The position numbers were made by a program, and so were the translations under genes. From JASGCP01 sp965263285 (lineage in GTDB: Bacteria > Bacteroidota > Bacteroidia > Chitinophagales > Chitinophagaceae), in contig CBDHHD010000006.1 of the NCBI GenBank assembly GCA_965263285.1, positions 1 through 38,311 of the forward strand: DNA of 38,311 nt. Direction: 5' to 3'. This document shows positions 1-8,863 of the stretch, piece after piece. Position 1 is the stretch's first letter; every line of letters begins with the position of its first letter. The notes under the pieces were generated by a model that saw only the letters and a list, made by a program, of their open reading frames with translations, ran no database searches and was not told the origin of the DNA.

Positions 1-118
1 TTTCTTTATAGTCAATGGCTGTTATTCCAATGAACGGGATCCCCTCAATAACACATTGTATTTGTGCCCAGCTGTAAGAAATACCTTGTATAAGTGGGAT
101 AGATGGAATGAATGGCAT
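1..118 (-). CDS. Tail tube protein, N-terminal part (gene crosses the window ends)
   Basis: Reading minus from the ATG at 118 gives 39 codons beginning MPFIPSIPLIQG and ending ITAIDYKE at base 1, with no stop. The gene starts 11 bases after the sheath stop at 129, the usual sheath-then-tube order of contractile tails. The rest is at the other end of the window (38006-38311), which continues with NNMGIGISPISRGYG. From memory, tail-tube proteins of this type carry an ENN-x-GxG-x-PxSRGYG stretch at that point, so the two parts fit one protein that polymerises into the tube inside the sheath. If the ends abut exactly, the halves are one base out of frame within an A-run. Tube identity is family-based inference; the split gene is seen directly. 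Confidence 0.75.
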   Translation of the reverse strand, partial: MPFIPSIPLIQGISYSWAQIQCVIEGIPFIGITAIDYKE

Positions 119-128
119 AAAAAAATTA

Positions 129-1676
129 TTATAAATTTAGTGCAAAACCGATATTTACTAAATATGTTCGTGCTATGTCTACTTGTAGCAACTTAACATT
201 TACTTGTAATATACCCGTTTGCGTAATATTTTGATTAGTAGGTATTACCGCACTGCGACCACTTAAATCTCCCTGCTGTACCATAATATCAAGACTACTA
301 TCTACTATTTTAGACAAAGAAGAAGCACTTAAATTACTTATAGTGCCATCAGCATTTAAATATATCCTACCGCTTAAATAAGGGAGCAAAGCTATATATA
401 TAAGCCTTTTAGCCTTGTCTATTACTCTGTTGCTTGATATATAAGCATAATCGTTTCCTGTAGTAGTAGATAAAGTATTATCGTTTGTTATATATGAACC
501 TGCAAGACCCGTAAACTGCCGTAATGTTATGTATCTATAATTATCTAAAAAAGTCAAAATGTTATTTAAGTCTTGTATATTTTTAGAATTATATAAAATA
601 CCATTCGCAAATGCTAAAATTATATTTTCATCATTTATTTGCAAATTAAAACTTTGATTAGGATTTGCAACACTTTGACTTACACTTGCGGTACTTATAG
701 CTCCTAAAATAGCACCTATATTTGAAATACTATATGAATATTTTTTAAATAACGAATAACCTATCCCTGTACCCGATTGCGATAAGTCAATAGAACATTT
801 ATAAGTAAGACTATTATTAAAATTAAATAATGTAGTCAAATCGCTTACAGAATAAAAATTGTAAGAGAATAAAATATTATCTATAGGAGTGTGTAAGTAA
901 TCTAAACTTGAACTTCCTACCTGTAAAATATTTTGTATCGTAGAAGTCTCCGCCTGTACTGTTGTAGAACTATATGCAACATTTCTAAAAATAGCAATTT
1001 GCCTTATAGAACCACCCGCATAAGATTGTAAAGCAGTAACCTCCGTACCATCTATTAGAGCTTTTACCGCTAATACATTTAGATATAATAAACCAGTATT
1101 GTTTAATTCAAAATATTGCGATATATGATATAATAAAACATCAGAGCCATCGCTTACACTATTTGAAATTATTGCACTATATACCCCTGTGCTCCCTGTA
1201 CCCTGTGCTGTTAAAGACAATGTTACAACTGCATCAGGAAGACCAATGAGAACAATAGAAGAACTCGTTACACCTACAGAAATATAAGCAGATACGCCTG
1301 TTACAGAAGTATTTTTATTTATTGCACTTACTAAATTACTTAATAATGTAGAAGATGCACCAAAATCACTGCTCACTAATGTATAAATGTTATTAGTAAC
1401 TAACTGAACCGCAGTACCATTAACGGTATAAGCTATATTAATAGCCGTATCGCTTCCACTCGTGGGATTAGTAGTTATCCCAATAGTACCACTTACAGTA
1501 TTATAAGACAAATTTAACTTAGTAATAGCATCTTGAACAGATATAATAGTGTACAGTCCTATTTTGGTATTTAAAGCAGGGACAAAAAATATAAAACCAC
1601 TTATATAATCTTGTCCCGCTCCTTGCGTACCTAATTGACCATTCAACGTATTAAATACTATATTAGGTATTGCCAT
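129..1676 (-). CDS. Contractile tail sheath protein (DUF2586-like)
   Basis: A 515-residue protein with no signal peptide. It starts MAIPNIVFNTLNGQLG, a typical sheath opening. The middle (about residues 55-170) is a Ser/Thr/Gly-rich inserted domain. The C-terminal third (about 410-515) contains the pattern RVIDKAKRLIYIALLPYLSG and ends with strand-forming sequence (VNVKLLQVDIARTYLVNIGF), as in sheath proteins whose C-terminal domain forms the inter-subunit mesh. It lies between the capsid genes and the tail-tube gene. A sheath implies a contractile tail. The family name is from remembered Bacteroidota phage sheaths; the role is supported by size, position and the C-terminal pattern. Confidence 0.8.
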   Translation of the reverse strand: MAIPNIVFNTLNGQLGTQGAGQDYISGFIFFVPALNTKIGLYTIISVQDAITKLNLSYNTVSGTIGITTNPTSGSDTAINIAYTVNGTAVQLVTNNIYTLVSSDFGASSTLLSNLVSAINKNTSVTGVSAYISVGVTSSSIVLIGLPDAVVTLSLTAQGTGSTGVYSAIISNSVSDGSDVLLYHISQYFELNNTGLLYLNVLAVKALIDGTEVTALQSYAGGSIRQIAIFRNVAYSSTTVQAETSTIQNILQVGSSSLDYLHTPIDNILFSYNFYSVSDLTTLFNFNNSLTYKCSIDLSQSGTGIGYSLFKKYSYSISNIGAILGAISTASVSQSVANPNQSFNLQINDENIILAFANGILYNSKNIQDLNNILTFLDNYRYITLRQFTGLAGSYITNDNTLSTTTGNDYAYISSNRVIDKAKRLIYIALLPYLSGRIYLNADGTISNLSASSLSKIVDSSLDIMVQQGDLSGRSAVIPTNQNITQTGILQVNVKLLQVDIARTYLVNIGFALNL

Positions 1677-1680
1677 ATTT

Positions 1681-2064
1681 TTATGCTGTTAATGTTTTTA
1701 AATCATTAGTAAACAAAATAGTATCTTCATTAATATCTGCACATTCTACTACTTTATAACCCTCAAAATTATCTAACGAACCATGTATAAAGTTATTTCC
1801 CTTGAAAATCAAAGTTTTATTAATTTCATCATGATACAATTGCCTTGTTTTACCTGTCATTAAGAATTTAAAATTTTTAAATCTGTTTGTATCTGTTACA
1901 ATATCATTGTTGTATAATTCTACTTTTTTAAGTATATTAGCCATTACATCGCCGACACTTCTAACAACATCAGTTTTTCCACTTGCACTTATCTCACCAG
2001 CTTTTAACTTCCAAGTGCCAATTTTAGTAGACTCACAAGATATTTTATGATTAGATATTTCCAT
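1681..2064 (-). CDS. Truncated paralogue of the major capsid protein
   Basis: 127 residues. After a unique leader of about 15 residues (MEISNHKISCESTKI), residues 16-121 align without gaps to residues 235-340 of the neighbouring major capsid protein, and by hand count about two thirds of positions are identical. Shared blocks include NRFKNFKFLM, GKTRQLY and SLDNFEGY. The capsid N-terminal part and the last 65 residues are absent. The frame is intact with its own start and stop, and it sits directly downstream of the capsid gene, so it arose by partial tandem duplication and has been kept open. It could be a minor capsid or decoration subunit, a regulator of capsid assembly, or a decaying remnant; the sequence alone does not decide. 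Confidence 0.8.
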   Translation of the reverse strand: MEISNHKISCESTKIGTWKLKAGEISASGKTDVVRSVGDVMANILKKVELYNNDIVTDTNRFKNFKFLMTGKTRQLYHDEINKTLIFKGNNFIHGSLDNFEGYKVVECADINEDTILFTNDLKTLTA

Positions 2065-2075
2065 ATTTTAATAAA

Positions 2076-3290
2076 TTAAGGTATAAAGCTCGCAGCAGTC
2101 AAAGGTGTATACAAGAACACTTGTTCAGGTAACATATACTGTACACTCGCCCTAAATCTAAATTCAAGATAGTAATCAACAGAAGGACCAGGGTATTTAT
2201 CAAACTTAATAAATGAGTCATCCACACTGTTACAACCAAATACAAGGTTTCCGTTTTGAGGTACTGGTGAAACGTTAGTAAACACAATAGTATCTGCAGG
2301 AATACCCGCACAAGTTACTACCTCATAACCCTCAAAGTTATCTAAAGAAGCCGTTGTCCAGTTGTTTCCTTTAAAATTCAAAGTACGAGTAAGAGTATCA
2401 GCATATAATTGTCTTGTCTTACCGCCCATCAAAAATTTAAAGTTTTTAAATCTGTTTATATCTGTTATAATAGCTGTATTGTATAAGCCTACTGCTGTAA
2501 GGATATCAGCCATTGCATCGCCCACATTTCTAACTCCATCCGTTGTTCCACTTGCACTTGTTGGCCCTGCTGTTAATTTCCAAGTGCCGGTATTAGGTGC
2601 CGCGCCTGAAATAGGATCTGTGTTATCTATTCTATTCGTTGTAGGTATACCTTGCGTTGTATTAGGAGCAAGAGCATTATAAGTTTGTACAAATTGCTTA
2701 ATAAGACCATCAAAATATTGATATTGATATCGAGGATCAGTATTAGGTACATTTGCACTTCCTGCGTATGCTGTGCTACCTATCCAAGTACCTATTTCTA
2801 CTTGTTGGAAAATATTAACTAATACATATGGCATTAAATAGTTTGTTACCTCTAAAGGTAATGTTCTATTCATTATAATTTGATCCAAATTAATCGCTTG
2901 CCAGTTTCTTCTTAAATCATCAGGAGTAAATCTAAAATAAGATCCAAAAGATTGTGGTACTATCGTTCTACCACCGATACTAAAATTTGCATTTTGAGTA
3001 TCTGTAAAAGTAGATTGATAAGGTTGTAAAGGACTTGTAACTCGGTTAGTAGGTACAACGACTTGTAATTTAATACCATCTTGTACCCAAAGAGAACCTG
3101 TAGATACGCTCTGTAAACCAAATACATAAGGTTGCACAGCAATACCGAGCAAACCCTCACCTGCATATGTTGTATCCGTTACGAAGCTGTTTGGCCCCGG
3201 ACCAGCTACCTGCATATTAAGAGACAATGGACTAATACCACCTGTGGATGCTGTAGGGAACAATAAAAGATTTTCGTTTAATAATCTCAT
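2076..3290 (-). CDS. Major capsid protein
   Basis: 404 residues, the normal size for an HK97-fold capsid subunit without a fused prohead domain. It follows the ClpP-like protease/scaffold gene by 11 bases, the standard order protease, scaffold, capsid. The N-terminal part (about 100-200) has the look of the N-arm, E-loop and spine helix. The region 235-340, ending in GYEVVTCAGIPADTIVFTN, resembles the A-domain of related capsids and is the part copied in the downstream gene 1681-2064. The C-terminus (SVDYYLEFRFRASVQY, VFLYTP) is typical of the closing P-domain strand. Role assigned from position, length and fold-like pattern. Confidence 0.85.
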   Translation of the reverse strand: MRLLNENLLLFPTASTGGISPLSLNMQVAGPGPNSFVTDTTYAGEGLLGIAVQPYVFGLQSVSTGSLWVQDGIKLQVVVPTNRVTSPLQPYQSTFTDTQNANFSIGGRTIVPQSFGSYFRFTPDDLRRNWQAINLDQIIMNRTLPLEVTNYLMPYVLVNIFQQVEIGTWIGSTAYAGSANVPNTDPRYQYQYFDGLIKQFVQTYNALAPNTTQGIPTTNRIDNTDPISGAAPNTGTWKLTAGPTSASGTTDGVRNVGDAMADILTAVGLYNTAIITDINRFKNFKFLMGGKTRQLYADTLTRTLNFKGNNWTTASLDNFEGYEVVTCAGIPADTIVFTNVSPVPQNGNLVFGCNSVDDSFIKFDKYPGPSVDYYLEFRFRASVQYMLPEQVFLYTPLTAASFIP

Positions 3291-3301
3291 ATATTAGTTA
3301 T

Positions 3302-4624
3302 TTATTTTTTTTCAAAAAATATACCTGTTTTGTTTTCTTTCATTTTATTAATTATCTCTGCTTGATACTTATTAATAGGATCGCCCATATTAACAATACC
3401 AGCAGGAAGCTCTACGCTAACTGGTTGCGCTTTTATTTCTGTAGGTAATACAGAATTAGATGGCATCTTTACGTTAATAGATAATTTTTTTAACTCATCA
3501 ATAGATTGCTCATAATTGTTTTTTAAAGCATATTCCCAAATGTTTTTATGCGAAGCACTTATTTTTCCTTGTTGAATAGCTTCGTTAAGATAATTATTGA
3601 TTAAATTGTTTTTAGCTTTGTCCATCTCTTCCTTATCTGCTTTTTCCTTGTCTTTCATTTTATTCATCCACTTAACTACATCCTCCCAGCTACCGAAGTC
3701 TTTTAGAAATTCGGAAGTTTCATTTTTCATTTTGTCGTACTCCTCTTTTACTTTATCGTAATTATCTTTCATTGCTTTCATCTTTTCTTTCATATCATCA
3801 ATTTCCTTTTTTGATGAGTTAAGAATATCGTTTTTTTCCATTCGTATTCTATCAATAGCTGAAATTATTGAATTAGAATTAGCCTCTGGAATTAGCCCCA
3901 ATGTTTGATTTATAGGTGCTAAATGATTTACAATTGAAAAATTTTCGTTCATAATAGTTTCTTTTTCGTTAATATATGAATTTAAAACAGAACAAAAGTA
4001 ATTATATTTGTTATTAGCTAACTCTTTTGTTATACATTTATTTTTTATTTCTTGCAATTTGTTAAGAATCCTTGACTTATTCAAGTCTTTTAACTCTATT
4101 ATCTTGTCGCACAATGAAAGATTTAAACACTCATCAGCATTTAGCCATGTCGTTTCGTTCATCATGTCGCTTATCTTATCTACACTTAATTTTGTTTTGT
4201 GAGTAAGCATAGTAATGATGCTTTCCTTAAATTTGTCTAAGGACTTTTTTTGCTCTTCTGTTACTTGCTCTTGAAAGAAAGGATTATGTACCATCATCAA
4301 AGAACCTTCGTAAGTACATCTTTGCCTTCCTGCCTGAAATATTACCGATGCTATGGAAGCACATAGCCCTATATTATAGGTATCTACCTTTGCACTAACC
4401 GTTTTTATTGCGTTAAATATAGCCCATCCATCAATAACATTTCCGCCCTTACTGTTTATCATTACATTTATTGTCCCCTTGCCCATGCTGTCAAGAGCAT
4501 AGAGCTCGTTAATAAATTGATTGCTATCAATAAAAAACTCACCGCTGTTGTCGTTTCCTATCGTGCCATTTAGCCACATCGTAGGAATGTCTTTGTCTAA
4601 GTCTTTTGAGTAGATAAATTCCAT
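3302..4624 (-). CDS. Head maturation protease fused to scaffold (ClpP/S14-like)
   Basis: 440 residues. Residues 1-180 form a ClpP-like serine protease: the oxyanion stretch NSKGGNVIDGWAIFNAI (57-73), nucleophile Ser90 in GLCASIASVIFQAG, and His113 in SLMMVHNP. Residues 235-345 are a charged Lys/Glu coiled coil typical of scaffolds, followed by a helical segment. An in-frame ATG at 3952 (MNENFSIVNHLAP) could start a separate scaffold of about 216 residues, as in protease/scaffold pairs of Mu and lambda. The protease cleaves scaffold during prohead maturation. The gene is immediately upstream of the capsid gene. Confidence 0.88.
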   Translation of the reverse strand: MEFIYSKDLDKDIPTMWLNGTIGNDNSGEFFIDSNQFINELYALDSMGKGTINVMINSKGGNVIDGWAIFNAIKTVSAKVDTYNIGLCASIASVIFQAGRQRCTYEGSLMMVHNPFFQEQVTEEQKKSLDKFKESIITMLTHKTKLSVDKISDMMNETTWLNADECLNLSLCDKIIELKDLNKSRILNKLQEIKNKCITKELANNKYNYFCSVLNSYINEKETIMNENFSIVNHLAPINQTLGLIPEANSNSIISAIDRIRMEKNDILNSSKKEIDDMKEKMKAMKDNYDKVKEEYDKMKNETSEFLKDFGSWEDVVKWMNKMKDKEKADKEEMDKAKNNLINNYLNEAIQQGKISASHKNIWEYALKNNYEQSIDELKKLSINVKMPSNSVLPTEIKAQPVSVELPAGIVNMGDPINKYQAEIINKMKENKTGIFFEKK

Positions 4625-4629
4625 AAAAA

Positions 4630-5772
4630 TTAAATATTTATATTAAAGGTAAAAGCTACTAAATTAGGATAACTAGCAAATTGAGCAAAACCAAATTTAT
4701 TACTATCTCCTGAAACTACATAATTTACTTGAACATTATTACCGTCTTGTGCATTCATAAGCCCAAGTGTAGAAGATAATGGACAAAAATTATAAAAATA
4801 ATTAACAAGCCTATTTTTTAATAAATTTAAAAGAATAATACCTTGTTGTGTGCTGGGATATAAATTAATTAAATCAGTTATAAATAAAATTAAATCAAAA
4901 TAATTACCCGATTGAATATTAGTGCTTACTTGATCTGAACCAACATAAGTAAAATTAATATAAACAAAAAAAGTACCACCAGCATATTTTAAATTTAAAA
5001 AATAGTTAGCATCATGTGTCGGATATGTAGTACTCCCTCCTATTACACTACTAAGAGCAAATGGTTGAGAAGTATTAGCTGTATATCCTTTATTGAAAGA
5101 TTGATTATATATATTATCATTTATATAAAAAATCTTATTAAATGCTATTCCACTTGTTCCATTATAACTTAACACGGTAAAATTACTTGAACCTCCCCAA
5201 AAAGAAGGATTAACAAGAGGACAATAATTATCGGTATTATAAAAACCTAAAATAAACTTATGTATATTTTGCGTTTGTGTAGATGAACCTCCTAATATAG
5301 TTACTGGATCAGCCTCGCCATTGCTTATCTGTAAGCTAATCTCATAAATTATTATACTCGTAGGTGTTACTGGTGTTGATTGTGGTGAGTACTGCTTAAC
5401 ATAAGCCAATTGTTGTTGCCCAAAACCAAGAAACTTATACGAAGAATTAATACCACCTGTTATATTAACTAAAAAACAAACTAATAATTCTCCATAAATA
5501 GGTGTCGTAGCATCAGGATGTCCACTGTCTCTTATGCTAACTAAAATTTGTGGTACTGCACCAATAGAGTAAAAATAATTTTTAATATCATCAGGGAAAT
5601 AAACACCTACAACAGAAGCAAGATGGTTGTCCGAAGGAACTAATAAAGAAGTATCACCACTACTTGCCGACAAGTCAATAGAAGGAGCTCCACCTAATAT
5701 ATTCAATGTCCCCCGCTTAACTGGGAAGTATAAATTAGTATTACCCGTTAAAAAATCTAAGTCTAATCTCAT
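4630..5772 (-). CDS. Probable virion protein, possible tail adhesin
   Basis: 380 residues, not recognised with confidence. No signal peptide or membrane helix. Composition is rich in Gly, Ser, Thr, Asn and aromatic residues with alternating beta-strand pattern (for example GTFFVYINFTYVGSD), as in receptor-binding or fibre-associated proteins. It follows the baseplate J-like and I-like genes by 10 bases, where many contractile-tail phages place their fibre gene. It is not similar to the two long fibres at 28064-32753. Virion location is inferred from the operon and composition. Confidence 0.4.
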   Translation of the reverse strand: MRLDLDFLTGNTNLYFPVKRGTLNILGGAPSIDLSASSGDTSLLVPSDNHLASVVGVYFPDDIKNYFYSIGAVPQILVSIRDSGHPDATTPIYGELLVCFLVNITGGINSSYKFLGFGQQQLAYVKQYSPQSTPVTPTSIIIYEISLQISNGEADPVTILGGSSTQTQNIHKFILGFYNTDNYCPLVNPSFWGGSSNFTVLSYNGTSGIAFNKIFYINDNIYNQSFNKGYTANTSQPFALSSVIGGSTTYPTHDANYFLNLKYAGGTFFVYINFTYVGSDQVSTNIQSGNYFDLILFITDLINLYPSTQQGIILLNLLKNRLVNYFYNFCPLSSTLGLMNAQDGNNVQVNYVVSGDSNKFGFAQFASYPNLVAFTFNINI

Positions 5773-5782
5773 AAATAAATTT

Positions 5783-6556
5783 TTAGTATGTTACAACAGA
5801 AATAATGAAACCTGCAAAACTAAATTGTTCAACAAAATTAATAAATATTTGGTATCCCGTAGGATTTGTCTGCCCTGCTACTACTACTTGTCCTGTAACC
5901 GCAATATAAATAGCTATAGGAACATGAATAGCAAATAAATCTACATTAGTAGAAGCTGTACCACTTAAAGATACGCCTACTATGTTGCTAACTCTCGGTG
6001 TACCTAAATAATTAAAAACAGATTTATTTAAGCCTTGAAAGGAAGAAACATTACCAGAAAGACTAATACTATAATTATCCGAGTATTCTACATCCGTTGA
6101 GATATATATAGAGCTCAAATTATAAGGTAATACCCCATTCGGTTGTACAAATGTACCTCCAAACTGCTTATTTAACGCAAATGTGAGAGATAAAATAGAA
6201 CCATTGTAACGAACTCTATCATAAACACCAATAAAATTATTTAAGTATAAGCTCCAATTTGTAGTATCTATGTAAGGATTGCTTGTTGTAAATTGCCCTG
6301 TAACATTTATATATACATTTAAGTTAAATGTTACTATAGAGCCAATAGAATAAGTAGTGCCTGTTTTCCATTGATTACCCTGTATGGTATAGGAAGAATA
6401 AACAAAACTTAAAAATCTATTTTGAATATAAATTATACCTTGTATTATAGACTGACAAAATAAAGTAAAATCACTCGTAGCCTTAGGAAAAAAAGAACGC
6501 CACGAATTAGGAACTAACCGCAAAACCGCATCAGGTAAATTTATATTGTATCTCAT
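5783..6556 (-). CDS. Baseplate-associated protein (gpI-like position) with CBM5/12-like module
   Basis: 257 residues. The N-terminus (LPDAVLRLVPNSWRSFFP) resembles the start of tail proteins that follow gpJ. Around residues 68-110 there is a small module, NQWKTGTTYSIGSIVTFN then a W-S-L-Y-L ending, which matches the pattern of carbohydrate-binding modules of the type 5/12 family. The C-terminal half is hydrophobic and beta-rich. The ATG directly follows the stop of the J-like gene (adjacent bases 6556/6557), suggesting translational coupling. A wedge-tip or fibre-connecting role is inferred from position. Confidence 0.5.
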   Translation of the reverse strand: MRYNINLPDAVLRLVPNSWRSFFPKATSDFTLFCQSIIQGIIYIQNRFLSFVYSSYTIQGNQWKTGTTYSIGSIVTFNLNVYINVTGQFTTSNPYIDTTNWSLYLNNFIGVYDRVRYNGSILSLTFALNKQFGGTFVQPNGVLPYNLSSIYISTDVEYSDNYSISLSGNVSSFQGLNKSVFNYLGTPRVSNIVGVSLSGTASTNVDLFAIHVPIAIYIAVTGQVVVAGQTNPTGYQIFINFVEQFSFAGFIISVVTY

Positions 6557-7429
6557 TTATACTGGTGTTATAGTTATTCTAAAATTAGTCTGCTGTGCTA
6601 TTTCATTATAAGCAAAATACCCTGAAGTATTGTCATTTTGCAAAAAATCACCAGTGCCAATAACTGTATTACCTATAACTAAATTTGTTGTCTTAGCTTG
6701 ATCACCATTAGAAAAAACATTTAAATTATTAATTACAAAATCATTTACCCAATCGTTTGCTTGTAATTGTCTCATGAAATCGGTTAAAATAAAATTACCA
6801 TTGAAACTTATGTTACTAACATAATTATCAAAAAACGAATTAAATAAAGCTTGTATTTGCGAATTAAGATAATTCTTATTGTAATTTATAGTTATCCCTC
6901 CATTTATAGTATCTGGTGACTTAGAATTAACTATGTAAGTAATACCAGGTACGCCGATTACATTTAAAAAATAAATTAAAGAATTTACTTGATCAGCAGA
7001 TAAATTAGTCCTATTAGAACCTATTGCCTTTACTATTAGTGTGCCTGGTATTGTAAAGCTATTATTTAAAGAAACCTGACTAACTATATTAAGAGTCTTA
7101 TCTGTAACATCATAGTATGGCTGTAAGTAATTGCTTTGCGTAGCATCTGTTTGTAATTTTATTATTTGCGTTTTAGTACTACTATATTGAAACAAATTTA
7201 AAATTTTATCCTGCAAATATAAAAAAGTATTAGGTGGAATTGTGGATGCGACTTTGTTTACATCTCTTTGTAATAACTCAAATATTTGTTCAAGTAATGA
7301 TGTTGCGACTGCAAATATATATGTAAACATATACCACACACTAAATTTGCTCGTATTAGTAAGCTGTGGTATATTTTTTTGTACCTGTTTAGTTATGTCG
7401 TTTTGTATCTGTTGTATTGTCCTTGCCAT
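6557..7429 (-). CDS. Baseplate wedge protein, gpJ-like
   Basis: 290 residues. The opening MARTIQQIQNDITKQVQ followed by FSVWYMFTYIFAVATSLLEQIFE and then RDVNKVASTIPPNTFLYLQDKIL is a pattern I recall from Bacteroidota phage and prophage J-like baseplate proteins. The middle (100-220) has the strand-rich region with FTIPGTLIVKAIG, then a region like the J C-terminal domain (INYNKNYLNSQIQALFNSFFDNYVSNISFNGNF). It would form the wedge ring around the baseplate hub. Its location among head genes, far from the hub and spike genes at 33-35 kb, is noteworthy. Confidence 0.65.
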   Translation of the reverse strand: MARTIQQIQNDITKQVQKNIPQLTNTSKFSVWYMFTYIFAVATSLLEQIFELLQRDVNKVASTIPPNTFLYLQDKILNLFQYSSTKTQIIKLQTDATQSNYLQPYYDVTDKTLNIVSQVSLNNSFTIPGTLIVKAIGSNRTNLSADQVNSLIYFLNVIGVPGITYIVNSKSPDTINGGITINYNKNYLNSQIQALFNSFFDNYVSNISFNGNFILTDFMRQLQANDWVNDFVINNLNVFSNGDQAKTTNLVIGNTVIGTGDFLQNDNTSGYFAYNEIAQQTNFRITITPV

Positions 7430-7435
7430 AATATT

Positions 7436-7921
7436 TTATATTTTTGTTGTCTGTTCATCTCTCGCATAGAAAGGAATAAGCCTATTATATCTGTTAAAGG
7501 TGTTTTCTATGTATTCGCACTGCATAGTAAATATATAATGCGTTAAATTATCATGATCATAATCTTGCTGTTCGCTTATAAGCTGTAAAGGACTGCAACC
7601 GCTAACAACAAAGCTAATTAAATTTAATATTAAATTATCCCTTAGGGTATAAACAGATAAATTTTTTTCAAAATCATTATTCCCTGCATCGTAAAAATCA
7701 AATAGTAAATGAAAATTAATATTTAATTGAGATGATGTACTTTGTTGTATTAATTGCTTATGCTCTATAGTGTTTTCAATCTCTAAAAAACACGCTGGTA
7801 AAGGGAATTGATACTCTTTACCTTCTTTTATTTGTAAAAATTGATTGTTCCATATGTTATAATATGGTAGTGCCGAAATAGTCCTTAATTTAGCTAATAA
7901 CTCATTGAAAACCTCTTGCAT
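7436..7921 (-). CDS. Probable tail terminator / tail completion protein
   Basis: 161 residues, start codon overlapping the stop of the gpG-like gene at 7921. The protein has the layout of tail-terminator proteins: an N-terminal helix (MQEVFNELLAKLRTI), strands with FLEIENTIE, a middle FHLLFDFYDA strand, a helix with a hydrophobic NLILNLISFVVSG, and a terminal strand (YIFTMQCEYIENTF). Such proteins cap the tail tube at the head-proximal end. Position after the gpG-like gene fits. No diagnostic motif, so the call is by fold pattern and synteny. Confidence 0.5.
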   Translation of the reverse strand: MQEVFNELLAKLRTISALPYYNIWNNQFLQIKEGKEYQFPLPACFLEIENTIEHKQLIQQSTSSQLNINFHLLFDFYDAGNNDFEKNLSVYTLRDNLILNLISFVVSGCSPLQLISEQQDYDHDNLTHYIFTMQCEYIENTFNRYNRLIPFYARDEQTTKI

Positions 7922-8364
7922 TACTTTTTGTTTGTTATAACAAAATTAATATTTCTTTTTATAACTTGTTTTAATTGTTTTTTTAGCTCATTGCTTTCTC
8001 CCATGAATTTCCTTTTAGGTATGTTTTTAGTGCCTTCATTATGATAACGAGCATAACTCACTAAACCACCTGCCGAACTATCTGGCAACTCTATTGTAAC
8101 ATTTTTTTCATTTATCTTAACTAACATACCTGCGACACTTCTACGCAAAGCACCGCTTAGCACTAATATAGCACTCTTCCGTTTTGTCTTTGGTTTTATG
8201 TATTTGTACGCATTTGTTCCTGCTATCCTTCGCTGTACCTCTTGCCAGTGAGTAAAACTATTGTTATTCCACCCCTGCATCCTAAAAGAATTAATAAAAA
8301 AGCTACGAGCCGTTGCCCCTAACTCCTTTAAAATTTTATTTGTGTCTATTTTATTTCTTAACAC
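7921..8364 (-). CDS. Virion morphogenesis protein, Mu gpG-like
   Basis: 147 residues. Features of the phage virion morphogenesis family: N-terminal helix with FFINSFRMQGW, an aromatic TxWxE-like segment (FTHWQEVQRR), the conserved LVLSGALRRSV block, a strand with YARYHNEGT, and the KxMGES ending at the IPKRKFMGES motif (about residues 114-123) before the last helix. In Mu, gpG acts at head-tail joining. It follows the basic 52-residue gene and overlaps the tail-terminator candidate by one base. Confidence 0.75.
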   Translation of the reverse strand: MLRNKIDTNKILKELGATARSFFINSFRMQGWNNNSFTHWQEVQRRIAGTNAYKYIKPKTKRKSAILVLSGALRRSVAGMLVKINEKNVTIELPDSSAGGLVSYARYHNEGTKNIPKRKFMGESNELKKQLKQVIKRNINFVITNKK

Positions 8365-8378
8365 ATAAAAAAATTTAT

Positions 8379-8537
8379 TTATCTCCTTCGCCCTTTAGCA
8401 GATTTACTTTTACTTTTACTTTTTCCGCCCTTTGCAGATTTCTTACCACCTCTTGGTGCCCCTTTAGAAGAACCACTTGAACCCGCCCCAAATAAAAGAA
8501 AAGGATGCGTAGAAATATTTGATAAAGATAATAACAT
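8379..8537 (-). CDS. Very basic Lys/Ser/Gly-rich small protein
   Basis: A 52-codon frame that fills the gap between its neighbours. It starts MLLSLSNISTHPFLLFGAG and then is almost entirely Gly, Ser, Lys and Arg (KGAPRGGKKSAKGGKSKSKS, ending AKGRRR). The tail resembles the C-terminal tails of histone H1-like or nucleic-acid condensing proteins. The hydrophobic N-terminus could be a short membrane or packing segment. No family recognised. Because it lies in the head-gene block, packaging-related DNA binding is possible but is inference. The tight fit between flanking genes (stop 14 bases before the next ATG) argues that it is translated. Confidence 0.5.
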   Translation of the reverse strand: MLLSLSNISTHPFLLFGAGSSGSSKGAPRGGKKSAKGGKSKSKSKSAKGRRR

Positions 8538-8548
8538 AATATATAAAT

Positions 8549-8863
8549 TTAAAGTTTAATGCTTGGTTTTTTTGGTTCTATTTTTAATTTATTCGCTAAT
8601 TCATAGCCATCTATATGGAACTCAAACGCATCAATTCCTAAAGATTTTAAAAAAGTCTCTTTGTCCTGCTCATTAGTAAAATTAACTGTTATATAATGGC
8701 TATGATCTAACACAGACTTAAATTTTTTTCTTCCTTCTTCTATCGCCTTATAACTATCGTTAATCTTCTTAATGTATTTTTCTGCCTCTATTTTGCTCGG
8801 TATACTCTCTTTAGAATTAGCAAATATACTACTTTTTTGGAAAATGTTTTTTATTTTGCTCAT
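8549..8863 (-). CDS. Small protein of the PP-loop cassette
   Basis: 104 residues, overlapping the 3' end of the PP-loop gene by 35 bases, so the two are likely translated together. It contains KKFKSVLDHSHYITVNFTN (about 47-65) and a C-terminal segment (FLKSLGIDAFEFHIDGYELA) that look like a small alpha/beta domain. I recall similar proteins beside PAPS-reductase-like and ParB-like genes in Bacteroidota phages, but no function is known to me. No ParB domain is visible next to it here. Confidence 0.6.
   Translation of the reverse strand: MSKIKNIFQKSSIFANSKESIPSKIEAEKYIKKINDSYKAIEEGRKKFKSVLDHSHYITVNFTNEQDKETFLKSLGIDAFEFHIDGYELANKLKIEPKKPSIKL

Noticed and set aside
2362..2682. 106-codon plus-strand frame inside the capsid gene
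   Set aside because: It is a shadow of the capsid frame; the minus frame has coherent protein sequence and no promoter or gap supports the plus frame.
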